In this document: positions 1 through 13,400 of the stretch, piece by piece
How the letters are laid out: every line of letters starts with the position of its first letter
Position numbering within the stretch: position 1 is the first letter of the stretch
Assembly (NCBI GenBank): GCA_003342895.1
Contig: PTFA01000011.1
Location: forward strand, 1,942,629 to 2,006,628
Direction of reading: 5' to 3'
Origin: Casuarius casuarius
Taxonomy: Eukaryota > Chordata > Aves > Casuariiformes > Casuariidae
Length of the DNA: 64,000 bases
Program-made: the position numbers and the translations under genes
Notes under the pieces: model-generated
What the model saw: the letters and a program-made list of their open reading frames with translations, nothing else
Database searches by the model: none
What the model was told of the DNA's origin: nothing

Positions 1-2100
1 AACTTTCAAGCTTCCCTTACACCATAACCACAAATCCAATATAATATTAAAGAGCAAGTTCAGTAGTGCAAATAAGGCACTTCGATTCACTTGATCATGC
101 CATATTTAATTTTGAAATATTAGTAGAAGGGAGAAAGAATGTCTCAGAGATTTCTTCTCCCCAACTACAAAAATGTCCTCCTATTGAACTTGCTGGTATT
201 CTAAGATACATACTCTCCTAAGAGCTTGCTTCCGTAACATGGACAAAGTAAGCTTATCCTTATAGTCCTCTGCAGTATCAGTAATAACATATGTTGTGCC
301 TCAGCAATGCATAATCAAATAAGTCTCGTTCTGAAACACTGCATATCATTATTTATACCTTGTAAACTATGTACTGAAAGCTTGCCTATAACCTGTAAAT
401 AGTGAGTGGGTTTTATATAATTGACCAAATCAAGCTGTCCTTTCAGTTAGACCTTTCTTTTGTTCTTTCTTGCATTGTTTTGTTTTTAAAAGCATATTAT
501 GCAAAAGTTGATAGGGCGCAATATAGCAGTGGATTACTGTTTTTGAGTACCGTTGCCTGTGCAGTCAGCACCTAAAACAGTATGTTTTGAAGTAGCAGCA
601 ACCTCCATGTTTTCAGACTTTAAAGCATATAATGTTTATATTTCTTTTATGGTTATCACACAGTCTCCAGGCTACTTTTCTTTTATACAGGTTATTAAGG
701 AAAAAAGTCAGAGTAATATCTTGGAAACCAAGCTATATTCAAGAAACTGCCATTTTGAATTTTCCCCCATTAAGGTCTATGTATTATCCTCTGCCATGCC
801 AGGTTTGGTAGAAATCCAAAGTGTCACAAAAGATTATATTATGTAAAGAAATAACAATGTACTTTAGGTTATGAAACATCAGCTGGAATCTCTGTAAAGA
901 GCTTGTTGGTTCATTTGTGCAGGTTTCTAGATTTTTTTGAAGAACCCCCTGGCAATCAAATCTNTTTCTTCTGTTGATTAATTAGCGAACAATCTTCTTC
1001 ATGAATATGGCGAGTTGGTTCCTGGGCTAGCATAAAACTGAGAAATACTAATGCAGTCTGTGAAATAACATCTGTCTCTTGCAGAGACCCAGTGGATCCA
1101 TGGTAAAACTGTTAATTTGCTCCATATTAGGCGTTCTTTGCAGGTCTAGTATTTCTTGTGCTTTACTACCATTTCTACCATTTACTGCTATTTCATGTGA
1201 GTCCTTCCTTCTCCTTCTGAACAAGGCACAAGAGCGATTATTTTTATGACATTAAGCAGCCATATCTTTAAGCAGTATAAATTGCTGTCAATGAAATTCT
1301 GCCAGTATAGAAATTACATCTGCTTTGACCCACAATGCTATTCCAGAAAATAAGAGACAATTCTGAGTCCCAGGAAAGCTGCCCCATCAATTTTTCTTCA
1401 TGCTTCTGTGCAAGAATTAGTTCAGAGACATTCTCCTCATCTCTGTTATATGATAGATAGACAGATGGAAGTTTATGTGAAAGTTTCAGATTAGCACTGT
1501 TTTATGAATGTCTGCAGACTTTAATTGTTTGACAAGCAGGCTCTTGTAAACAACCCATATTTTATGCATATATGAAAGGTAATCATGAGTTTAATGGCAT
1601 TATTGATTGATGGCCTTGAAAAGTTGAACATGGAGAGTTACAAGATTTTAGACTTGGCAGGAGTGGATGGCTTCTTTGTGCTACTTCTAGAAATTTTGTC
1701 TTTGCAGTATGCTTTATGTGTCAAAAATGATCCCTAGAAGTAAATCAGATCTGTGACTGTTCCCAAACAACCCTCAAATTGCCAATGAACACATCAGCAA
1801 CCCCAGCTTTCAAAGGTGAGGCACCTAGGAGAGATGCCAGAGGTGATGCCTTGTTTTCTAGTCATATCGACAGTGCAAGTTTTCATGACCTTTTTGCCAA
1901 ATATTATCATACTATTATCATTCTCTTCAGTTTTCTTTAGAAGGCTTAATTAGTTATCAAATTTTGGCTGATGGCTATAGTTATGACCTACCAAAGGGAA
2001 GTCTGAAAGAACTCTAAAGCATTTGTCCATAACCTCATGGATGTTTAAGACTGGGTCCTGAAAAGCTCTAAGCATAGCTGCAGACATCTCCCTGCTCCAT
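1..2100. other. unannotated AT-rich non-coding DNA
   Basis: I see no coding gene, RNA gene or recognisable repeat here. The longest open frame (553-846, 97 codons) has no recognisable domain, signal peptide or codon bias and is best read as chance. There is a single N at 964. Nothing distinguishes it from ordinary vertebrate intergenic or intronic sequence. Confidence 0.6.
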
Positions 2101-2192
2101 CTCTCTCTCTCTCCCTCTCTTTCTCTCTCTCCCTCTCTCTCTCTCCCTCTCTTTCTCTCTCTCTTTCTCTCCCCTCTCCTTTTTTTTTTTTT
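2101..2192. repeat. CT-rich microsatellite followed by a T13 run
   Basis: An imperfect (CT)n tract with interspersed CCT and TTT units runs to about 2179 and passes directly into 13 consecutive T bases (2180-2192). On the minus strand it reads as a purine GA tract, which explains the arginine/glutamate-repeat open frame of the opposite strand (2045-2260); that frame is not a gene. Long pure purine/pyrimidine tracts like this can be length-polymorphic. Confidence 0.95.
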
Positions 2193-5100
2193 AATTTCAA
2201 AGGAGATCTATCTGTTCCAGTGGAAAATTGAGAGCCAAGTCCATCTAAAGCCAATAGCAACCTTAGAAATCACTTCCTGAGGAAGCTGATCTGACTCCAA
2301 GTTAACCTTTCTTGTGAAGAGGTCGTGTATGTTCCAGAAAAGGTGTGCAAACACCAAAGTGTTGGAGGCAGATGGGGGTAGATTTCAAAGACAAATTATG
2401 TTTGGAGGAATATCTGTAGGAATGCTATGTCATTGGGGCAAGATGAAACTGTAAGGTATCATGTAAATAGTTCTGAAAATCTGTAGAGACTGATGGGGCA
2501 TTTTCTGAACTGCCAGCTACTTTTCTCTAGTCTTGTATGTCCTCCCTGGCACGATTTAACACTTTAGAAACACTTCACACTGCTGGTCTTCAATTTTATA
2601 ATGCACGTTTGAGAAAATTGTGGAGAATCTACAAACCTCTTCTGTCCTTTCTCCCTGCATTTGCACAAAAATTTATTTATCCATGGCTCTTTTTTCCAAG
2701 TGGGCTTTCTGAGGCTGTATCTCTGGATAGACTGAAATGCAGGAAATATGATGTACTCACACTGTGAACTTTTCAGTCCTTTCTGATGTTTTGGGTGGGG
2801 AGGAGGGTTGAGTTTTTTACTACCCCTATGTAAAAAGAACTTTTTAATTTTGGATACAGATTGCTTCCTGAGATCAGTCTACTTTTAAAGCTTTAGGGAG
2901 ACTGCCTGAAGGCATTGTGGTTATGTGCCTTTCTGATGTAAATAAATAGCATTCTCCTATCATTCAAGTGACCCTTCATACATATAGTAATGTATTTCAA
3001 TACAGAGGGATGCAGTTCACTCACCTCAGATTAATTGAGGAGATGCATTTAGAATGGCAGAGTGGGTGCAACTACTACAGCAGTTGGAAGTCAACATTAT
3101 ACTCTCCTCTCAGCTGCAGTATAGCAAACCTGACTTTTTTTTCCAATTTCTTTTCATGTATTTCTTCAGCATGTAAAAACTGCAATCATTCTTTCTCAGA
3201 AATTCTAGCTTGCACTTCAGGCTTCTTTTAGGGTGTTTTTGTTGGAAAAAGTGAAGGTTCAAGTTGGCNTAGCAAGTGTAATTGCCTTCCCTAGAAAAGC
3301 TTTTATTCCATGTCAAGCTATTGTTTAGTCAGAGAACTTCACTAACTTCAAAGGGATCTGTGCTGAACTGTACTTTTCTTTCTCATTGCTTAAAAGTGTT
3401 GTCTTTGCAAAGGAGGTTTAGTTACTATTAAATTGTTTTAGTCTTTTTTTAGTTCAACTGGAAATAAATAGGAGGACAAGTGTACCTTTATGCTTTAGAT
3501 GAACAAAACCTGTGTTCGCTATTCTATTGAAAAATTATCCATAGCCAAACACCTATTTGGCAGTTTGGGGATGTAATGATCACAGATTAAAAACATTGGG
3601 TCCTCATGCCCTATTCATTCCATTAAGAGCTAACATGTGTATAATTATAAGAGCAAATGTGCAGCAGGCAATCATGTAAATACCAATAAAGGTTTCTTAG
3701 TAGCAAAGCTGATTTCATGTAAATAACTCATCTTCATCTGTTTTAATTAAAATAGTCTAATTACATACAGAGAACAGCTTACGTTCATTAGCATGTTCAA
3801 ATGAATGCGGTGTATGTCAGCCAGAAATAAATAAATAAGAGTGAAATAATCTCTATAAAGAAATCCCAAAATATCATCAGCTAACAAGAGTTGATTTAGG
3901 ATGGTGGCATTGAATGTATAGCACTGGATTCATCCCAGGCAGTTAGGAAGTGAAGGACAGCTGAATATACTTCCAACTACAAAAGAAAAAAAAAAACAAG
4001 AAAAAAGATAGACATATGGGAATCTACAAGGAAATCTGAATGCATGAATGGGTGACTGACTGCAGTCAGATCACATCATGCATGCCTTGTCCCTATGTCT
4101 GAGAAAGTCCTCTGTTTTTCTTACATCCCCATTTGAGTGAAAAGTCTGGAAGTAGGGATGATTCAGTCCCAGTGTTCTGCTCACTTGTGGGGGAGAAGTG
4201 GGATGGTTAGGAGGCACCAGGGACCCCTCCCATCCTTCCTGTACCCAATTCAGAAAGAATCAGTCATGTAACCACATACCTCTTGCTACTGAGGACATTG
4301 AACAAAAGCTTACTCTGGGTAATACAGATTTTAAGAAATTTAAAAGAAATAATAGTAGCACTAGTAGTAAGTAAGTTTGCTCTCTCCTTGGTAATTATCT
4401 AGAAAATAATGGAAAAACTGGAGTCTCACATTAGTCGAAGACGAGAAAAAATTGTTTGAAACCGGAATATCAGAGCAGAAAGGACTAACCACTAATTAAG
4501 CAAAATGTCCAATTTTTAGTTGTCTTACAATAATTCAAATATTTAAAAAAATACTAAAAATAATCAAGGACTATCATCAATAAGGAAAAATAATATATCA
4601 GGAGCAGATCAAGACATTTTTCTCTTTTTTTTCCAAGGTGGATTAAAGTTTACTTAAGAACAGATAAGAATTGACTTTTTAATTTTAAATGGCGTATTTT
4701 TTCCTGCTGTCCTTTGGAGATAAATTTTTTGTGATCACATTCGGTTCAGCTCCTGCTCCAATAAGCTTTTGACCTTTCCAGCAATTTTAAACCAAATTTG
4801 ACAAAGGATCAGCGATGTCTCTATCATGTTCATAAAAAAAATTATCAAACAAGGGTGGCAAAGAATAAAAGAGAGGACGGTGAGCTGTGAATTTGATCCT
4901 ATTAGACATGAGAGAATCTAAGTGAGTGATTAGCATATTTCTCAAGTTCCGATGCTCATATGACTCTTGCTGGCTTTTTTACTGTACATACTGCAAAGTG
5001 AAGGTGAAAATACAACCGCCTATTCTAAAAATACTATAATCACATGTATTTATTGTATAATTATACTACATTTTTTAAAATGTTACTGTGTTTTTGCTGC

Positions 5101-7935
5101 ATCGATTGTGGATACTAGGTCATTTCAATGAAAGTGTGGAAAAACGTCAACCAAACTGTGAAGCTTAAAGTTTCTCAATGCCCCTCTAATAACCTCAGAG
5201 GTGAAAGGGTGTAGAAGTGTCATGTTCAAATTCCTGTTTAACTTTGGCTCAGGCAAGGCATTTTCCCAACTCAGAGGACCTCACTAAGTCTTCTAGGCTG
5301 TAAAGTCTGTCTCATTAGCACTGATGAACTTTTAGTTGTTCACTGGGGATAGAATGGTTGAAAAGGTATGATAGTAACTCTCTCTGCAGCTCCACAGATG
5401 TAGTGTCACAGGGAAGAAGTGGACAAATCAGTCTGCAGTGGCAGACAAAATATCACCAAATAAATTATGTTTTATTATAATGTGAAAAAGGAGGAAGTTT
5501 TGAATTTCATAGAAGAAAACCATTTCCTAAAAAAAACTCTGTTGCTGACAACTCAAAATTCAGCTGTATCTCAAGAGCTATGGTCTCTAACAAACCTCAG
5601 AAAAGGAAAACAGCTGTGCATTTGCACTCCATAAGTTGCTATTGAGAGGAAAAGGACAGCAACTTAGTGAGCAGAGTCGAAGGAGCTGTTGTAGACTGCT
5701 TTAGGAGGAAAGAACAGGAGTTAAACTAGGTAAGCTACTACTGAGGGTTGAACACATAGGCTACTATCTTTCCAGGAATGTAAGTCTTAAAGGGAGAAAT
5801 CTCCTTGGCACAGTCAGAGAAATAGGGGTAACTGGGGGAAAAATTTAGAATTTGGGGAAAAACTTCTTGATAGTGAGATGGATTGAGTTCCACAGCACCC
5901 TCTCTAAAATGCCATAGATGAAGCTGTGTTCTTCAATTTATTTTAAGTTAGACTGGCAAGTGAAAAAACAGTTTTCCCTCAAAGCTGCTCCTCCAGTGGC
6001 AGAAGATGAAATAGGTGACTATTTTATATCTTCTCCCTAGATATTATTATGTTCAGCCATACATCATCCTGCTGTTTTTCTAGACAAAACAATTGATTTA
6101 AGCATAACTGGGGAGGTAGAAGGATGTTTGACAGAATGATTTTTCTGGTAGAAACATGGACTGTGCTCAAGAGCTGTGGGAAAGTATACAACTTGTTAAA
6201 CATATTGCAGGTTCACTCTCTATGTGGATGTGTCATTATGAATGGCAAAGAGAAGCGGTGGCTTCTGATTTCAGATGCTTTCTTGCTTGACAAACACAGC
6301 CCCTTTCTCTCTGTCCAAATAAGTTTTGGTGCATTGAGTCTTATATTTGTGGGCAAGCGCATGTCTAGCCTACAATATGTTTGCATTCCTCAATCCATGC
6401 AAAGAATAAAGAAGCTTTCTTGGAGTGCCTATGAATCTCAGAGTCAGATCAGTGGCAGAGATTGAGAGTTACACTCCACTGTGTAGTGTGATCAATTGGT
6501 TTTATCTCTGAAAATGAAGTCATACAAAAAAACAGCTCTGTAGTTCTTCCATGCTTCACAATTTTGCTTTACCTTTAGCAGAATCCTATTTGCAGCAAGC
6601 AATGGGTTGAAAAGAGTATCTAGCTTAGATCAGCACCTTTAGTGACTACTAGCAGTGTGGCCTCCTGGTTGATGGATAGAGTACAAGTTTTCCTTAAATG
6701 TTCAATAAGGAGGACTGAAATTGATGTCTTCACCCCATGATACCTGCAGGTATGTTCAGCTTAAAAAATAAAACACAGCTTCCTATTCTACACAGCACAC
6801 AAACTAAATACATCTGCCCCTGATTTTATTAGTAGTATTTTATTTATGCAGCTACAAAACATANTCTGTCTTTAGAGGTATCGTCTGGAAGAGTAAATAC
6901 AACTGAAAAGTATTTGGAGGTTGCTGAGGAATTAGAGCTAAATGCTTAGAGTTGGGAGCAATGCTACCCTAAAATTCTGATCTTAACAGGCTCGCAATTT
7001 GGGGGAGAGGCATCACTTAAGGAGAGAGGGAATAAGATAAACTCTGCCAGCAAGATAAGGTTTTTCATTTCAACCTTGTCCTGAGTTCTTTGCTGAGAAT
7101 GTGATGCCTTTCTAAAAGGCTTAAGTTAGCAAGTCAGTGTGCTGTGAGCAGAAATGTGTTGTGGGTATCAGTAAAATGAGTTTTTTGGCTATGAATATCA
7201 GTTCTTACTTAAAATAGCTTCGTTGTAATTCCCTAGGATGGAAAAAATAACAGCTGACTCTCAAAAAAAAGAAAAAAAAAAGCCATCGGCAAATATAGAT
7301 GAGAAATGTCTGATATAATAACCATAAACATCCTGTGCAAATATAGGGTTGCAGTACTAGCAAAACAGTGTAAATGCTAAAACCATAGTACGGATGAAAA
7401 AGATCAGTCCCAGTTTTTTCCCTATGAGCATGTTGCTATACTGAGTGTTTTCTCTAGATACCTAGTTCAGAGCTAGCTTATGTGGGGAAAGGGGGATGAG
7501 GCACATGCTTTGCCAGTAAACAGAACATTATAGGCATTTAAAAACACCAGAGATGGGATTTAGCCCATACATCTGAGCTGGCTGTTGGTGAAAAGGCAGT
7601 TCTAGGGTTTGGGTCATTGTGGCTTAGATACATGTCTAAAATAGATCAGATAAATTGCCCTTTTAAAGTGCATATTTCTCCAATGGCTATGAAAGAATCT
7701 AAACAACTAGCTCAGATAAACTTGGTTGCAGTATAGACATCAAAGCTATCTGAGATCTCACCCTTTAAAACCAAAGAATGGCACAGCAATCAGCAAGGAA
7801 GATCGGAAAGCATTTTTTGATTATTTACTCCAATTAAAGGTAATTAGGCTGCTTTGCCTATTTCCTACATGTCAATGACTTAGTTTGTTGCACTGGTCAG
7901 GTGTTTACCAATTCTATCAATTACTCATTTAGTGT
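2193..7935. other. unannotated AT-rich non-coding DNA
   Basis: No gene or identifiable transposon is visible. Small landmarks are A-rich tracts at 3981-4006 and 7263-7281, and an AT-rich stretch at about 3640-3880 with several TAATTA-like and ATGTAAAT motifs, noted separately as a possible conserved non-coding element. Short open frames, such as 113 codons at 6124-6465, have no recognisable protein features. Confidence 0.55.
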
Positions 7936-7990
7936 TATTTTTATGTTTTACAGATGAGACATTTTAGGAACTGATAATCACTTACTTGCC
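7936..7990 (-). repeat. possible MIR/tRNA-SINE-like relic
   Basis: The stretch beginning TTTTACAGATGAG and ending CACTTACTTGCC resembles the reverse complement of the MIR-type SINE core, where TTTTACAGATGAGG is followed about 30 bp later by TAACTTGCCC. The match is partial and judged by eye. If real it is a very old, diverged fragment of an ancient amniote SINE. A chance match in AT-rich DNA is possible. Confidence 0.3.
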
Positions 7991-9804
7991 TTAAAAATTT
8001 ATGAAACTCAGTTCTCATGAGTACACAAAGAACAAACAACAAACAAAAGATAGAACAAGGAGCATTTAAGAGGGATGCTAGCATGGAACCCACTGACACT
8101 TCTGCAGAGCACCACTTCGCTTCAGTTACTAGCGTTTTGTTGCATCATATATACCTCTAAATACATGAATTATGTCTAATGTTGTACTTTACTGCGTGTG
8201 AGCCAAACCAATATTTCAATAATCTGAGCAAAAAATATCAATATATCTCAGAGAGACACTTTAATCTACCCAAAGTGCTTTTTATAGCTCTCAAGCATTA
8301 GAAAGGCACCTACAATGGCCAAGCAGTAAGGGGCTCAGAATTCACTACTCACCCCTGAAAACTTTGCCCTTTATGAATAGGTTTTCAGTCAAATCAGGAC
8401 TTAGCCTCCTACTTTCCCAGCCTGTCACTCAGAAGTAGGTCTGTGTACACCTCTTTCCTTTGCAGCTATCTCCTCCTTGATGCAGTGAAGCTGTCTCTCT
8501 GCTAAGGCTTATCCTGAGGGACAACTAGATAGCCAGATCTTTTCCCAAAATCCGACTCCCTATTTCTTCCCTCTTGCTGGACAACTTCGATATCTATGCC
8601 TTAGGGTGCTCAGGCTTCTGCAAACTGAGATTGTACCTTTTGGTCATCCTGAGACTGTGGGAAGCCTGCAGTACCATCAGTCACAAAAATACATAAACTG
8701 TTCATCTTTACCAGCACAGAGCAAGACTGCATTCAGAAGAATGTATTCAGCTGAAGCTTTAAAGAATCTTTAGAAAGGCAGAATGAGCCAAATAAATATT
8801 TCATCAGGAAGTTCCATGGATGGCTTCTTAAGTATACTAAGAGCTTTAATAACCAAAAGGACCCGTTGACCTTGATTGCCTTTGATGGAAGACACTCCCA
8901 GCAACACACACTTATGAAGATGAGCGTTTTCTTGAATTTACATTCAAACTGGAAAATGCCCCTTACTAAATCACCTATGCTACTTTCTACAGCTAATTGC
9001 TTATAATTATTATTAGGTTTAATTGTGTTCATTCTAAACCGTCTTCATGTTAGGTCTTCAGCTTGTAGTTTTGTAACCCTTGTATATGAACATGTATGCC
9101 TAGAATCAGGAACGTCCTAACAATGTTTCAAATTCTGGGGACTGAGGGGAATGTTTTTCAGAAAATACCGTCAGAAAACGTCATCAGCTCTTGCAGTAAG
9201 ACTTTGTATTTCTTGTCATTGCATATACGGTGGCTACTGTTCTAGGTTGTTTTTCTTTTTTTCTTCACAAGATAAAAACAAACAAACCCTAAGCCCATGT
9301 TCTAAGTATTGTTGTCCAGATTTAGAGAAAGTGATAGTGTTAAAGCGTAATACTGCCTTTAAATATAGTGTATGTAACAACTACTTTAAAATGAGGAATG
9401 TCAAACATGAGGAAGAAATCATGTTTACATTGTTATTTCTCCTCTGTACTAAACCACTGAAGGTGAGTCCAGCTACAGTGTAAACAAATACATGTGAGTT
9501 TTTTGACCTGCTCTCCCTTTATAAAGAATGGACAGGAATAGGCACTTTCAGAATGCGATTCTTCCAATCTATTTTCTACTTCAGTATGAATCAAATCATG
9601 CATTAGAAATTCTGATTTCTACCACTGAAGAAGGGATATATATATTCTACATGCAAAAAAAGATAAGGATGACACATTCAAATGCAGATGTCTTCATTTG
9701 GACCATGTAAAGTTAAATAAACAGACTCCTATTCCCATGTACTGCAAAATGTGAGAAATATATTCCTGTAGCCATGTATGCAAATGCATAGTATCCACAG
9801 CTGA
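7991..9804. other. unannotated non-coding DNA
   Basis: No gene or repeat is recognised. Two chance-length open frames occur (8733-9032 minus, 9151-9483 plus); neither shows a domain, a splice-flanked boundary or a hydrophobic signal that I could support. Confidence 0.5.
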
Positions 9805-10435
9805 TGTCAAGTTTGCAAATCTTTTAGCAGCATGAGTGTGAGCTCAATTCAAGTGTCAAGTCACTCACTTTATAGTCTAAATGGGAACAGCATTCTTGGA
9901 AATCTGACTCTGACTGAGGATGCTGAGCCCATCAGAAAACTTAATTGCACCGATACATCTGACCATACCTAGCTTGAGCAAAGCATCGAATACAAACTGG
10001 CAGAAATACTAAATAAAATCTCATTTGATCGATTACTATTGATTATTGAAGATATATCTGAACAATTATCTTCTCTTAAACAAGAAATTGATCAATACTA
10101 GCAGATAAATTAAACANTGGAAATCCAGGAGAGCTTTGAAGATGCTAAAAAAAATATTAAAGGACATGTCTAGAAGAAATGTGGCTCTTACACTTTAACA
10201 GAAACAGCCATTTTTGTAAAGTGCTGTGCTTGCTCCTGATTATAGAGGAACCAATGATGTGAGCATGAATGTGTCTTGGTTGAGTTCAATAAAAAAGATC
10301 CATGCATTAACTTGGATGGACAGTTCTGGCAAGGTTCACTTTTCCCGTAACTTCACGAGAGTTTCAGCCAGATTCTCAATTGATCGTTGTTATGCTATTG
10401 AAATCAATGGCTTGNCACCAGTTGCTCTCTGGTGA
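9805..10435 (+). pseudogene. possible decayed coding fragment, function unknown
   Basis: Reading 9805-10236 in one frame gives protein-like sequence broken by four stops (TAG at 9970, TAG at 10099, TAA at 10111, TAG at 10171). The block 9973-10098 is 42 codons open and rich in Leu, Ile, Glu, Lys and Gln with heptad-like spacing, as in a coiled coil. After about 10226 the protein-like reading continues in the next frame to a stop at 10433-10435 (69 codons). Three of the four stops are TAG, which could come from CAG by C-to-T change. Four stops in about 144 codons is not clearly below random expectation, so this rests on amino-acid composition alone. I do not recognise the protein. Alternatives are an old retroelement or viral relic, a dead exon, or chance. 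Confidence 0.2.
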
Positions 10436-13400
10436 TACATTACTTTTCCTTCATCTCATTCAGAAGGTTTGTTTTCTTCTTGTGCAAGGTCATTTCAGAA
10501 AGGCTATATAATTTATCTGTTTTTAGTATTTAAGCATTTTTCTTCCTTTCTTTAGAGAAGCCATGCTGGAAAAATCTCTCTCTTCTTGAAGTGATCCTTT
10601 ACATCTATCTGTAAATGTGTTCCAGTCTTAGGATGTGTTTTATATGGGCGCCTTTTTAATTGAAGCATACATCACACGCTAGAATAAAAATCAGAGCATG
10701 GGGGGAAGCAATGAATAAAACCACAAAGGATTCATACCCAAACTAGCAGACAGAAGCGGGAAAATCACGATGATGGTGATCTAGATTGCTCACTCCCAAC
10801 CTTTAATATCTACATCTGTTTTTCCCCTTTCCTTGAAATCTATGGAGCTTAACATATCAAGGAGGCATTTTACATGACTTGAGTTATAAATTTAGTCCAG
10901 ATCTTTCTCTTTCCTCAAGATGCCTGTACTTCATAAAGCGAAACAAACAAAGGCTACCCCAGCTCCCATCAAATTCTGTCAGGATCTGCAGGCATAGGCT
11001 CAATCATTATTAAAATGGGTTTGCTTATTTAAAAAATGGCACCTAGTGTTTACACTTTCCCTTATGCTCTTACAAACTTCTCCAATTTATACTGAAGACT
11101 AGGGAAATGCAAATATCAAAATGTCCCATCAGAAATGCTCACCACGTAACTTATTTACATAGCACTGATAAATTAATACTGAAAGTCATTGGAACAATCA
11201 ATAAACTTGTATTTTGATTTTTATTTACCCATTTATTTACCCTTTAATTACCAGATGTGTAATCACAGAGGTCATAGTCTTTTGCCTAGATATATACATC
11301 TTACCACCTATAGCATTCCTTTTTTCAGGGACACCAGCTCAGCTATAGGGTTTGCTTGACTGATCATTTTTTCTCTCATGTCAACCAGAACTTACCACAG
11401 GTAAAATAGCTGTTTTAAAATTAGGTCAGTTCATGTGAATTTGAATAAAGGCCTCTGATCCACTCTTCCTAGATCAGCCCATTGATAGGTTTTTGAAATA
11501 TTTTGGTCATTAACCAAAGGTGGTGTCAGGTACTTTTATCTCTCTGAGCCATTGTGTTTCTTCCAAGCAGTCTTTGTTTCACTAGTATATTCTTGGTACC
11601 TTTTGGTAGCAGCCAGAATATTTTCCTAGGACACTAAAGAAAACACGTCTAAGTAGGAAACTTGTATTTTATTCAAGTCTATAGTAGTTAAATACTGAAA
11701 ACTTATTTTTCATAAAAGGAATCATAATGCGATAGTAACAATTTTAAGGGCCAGAGTACTTAGTTGAGGTAAAGGATACAGNGTGTGGAAGCCCTTCCTG
11801 TAAATGGTCTTTATTCCTCATATTTAATTTTTTCTTTGGACATATTTCAGTTTATTGGGATGGGAAATATTTAAATCAAGTAGAAATGGGGGAAAAAAAG
11901 GTGTATAAACCTTTTTCTCAGTAGATATTTATACTTAATTAATATAACCTTTTATAGATCTCTCTAAAAATTAGGGAACTTAACCTTTCTTTTCACAGTT
12001 CAATAAACATTCATAAAATTAAATTTAGATTAAGTATCTGTGATCTTCCTTTTGCTTTATTTAAAGGGGCTACCTGTTATCTCACTAATTTTAGTGAGTC
12101 TCTCCTTAGACTTTACTCGTAGTAAATCTGCTCAGGCACATGTCTGATGTCAAGATGAATTTGCAGATGTTTTCACACAGTGAAAATGATGTGCAGTTTC
12201 CCAGCAACTCTTCATTCCTATCAAAAGCGCTAAGATGGCTAACTGGAATGCTGTGTGATTCATTATGCTTTTAAATAAGATGAAATATAGCATATACTTT
12301 ATCAGAATTGTGTGAACTTCTAGTGCCTTAAAGCAGTAATATCGCCAACATTAGGAACAGATTTCTGTCCCTGTTCTAAGAGAAAGTCATGAGTACATTC
12401 CTTCTATTCTGAACTATTTTCATAAAAATGTTTTAATGTTTATATATATATATAAAAAAAATATATTTAATTGTCCAAAAATGTTTTAAAGCCTATAAAA
12501 GATGCTATAAGCAAAGGTTAATACCTTTATAAATATTCTGCTAATCAAGGAAACCCCCTTGGTTCATCAGAGCGTTAGTTGCAATCTAGCAAATGTTTAA
12601 ATCTAGCAACTTTTGCCCATGTTAGGAGTTTTGTGAGATTTTTGAAGATATTCCAGAGGGCTAGGTCCCATCATTGCTAAACATCCCTTCTGTATGCAGT
12701 GCAGGCAAGGTTGCTTTGTTATCTAGTTACTCTCTGTTCCCACTCCACTTCTCTNTTAGGTATTTGCTCCTATCAGTATTTTTTGTTTGTTTCTGATTTC
12801 TTCTTATTTATTTTAACAATATAAAGTGATAAACACTGGCTTCTCTGTCAAAAGATTCCATTTGTGTATGAATGCTTTACTTTCATTTCATAAGCTTGAT
12901 TTATGACTTGCTGTTGAACATACTCGTTTTATCTTGTACTAACTGTGAATTTGAGATAGAGCTGTACTAATTTGTCATCTTTTGCTACATAAAGCTTTCT
13001 CCTTTGTGCTTCCCTTTCATTTGTTGTGAAATGCATAGCCCACTGACTAAGACTGACTGTCTGCTGTGCCAATTAATGACAACTAATGAAGCTAATGAAT
13101 GGATCTAATGTCTGTGTGTGCAAATAACACTTTTCATCATAATGGCCATACAGGATTAAAACTTGCCAAGAATTCCTAAATGAGAGGAAATATAAAGACA
13201 CTTTTANTAAGCCATGTGCTTGCTGAGAGCACCATTTGCCAATTTTGCTTGGCTGCAAAAATATCCCGCACTTCTCAGAAGGTTCAAATTCATCCTAAAT
13301 TCCATGAATAATTTTTCTTCTTTTAATATATTTAATGTCCAAATGTACTCAGCCTCATTGAGAAGAGTTAAAAAGGTGGTCACACCAAACCATTTTCTCA

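Noticed and set aside
2045..2260. 71-codon minus-strand frame with an Arg/Glu repeat
   Set aside because: It is a translation of the CT/GA microsatellite and has no other support.
5218..5330. Possible MIR-like sequence (GTTCAAATTCCTG ... GCTGTAAAGTCTG)
   Set aside because: Only the two ends resemble the SINE and the middle does not align; too weak to annotate.
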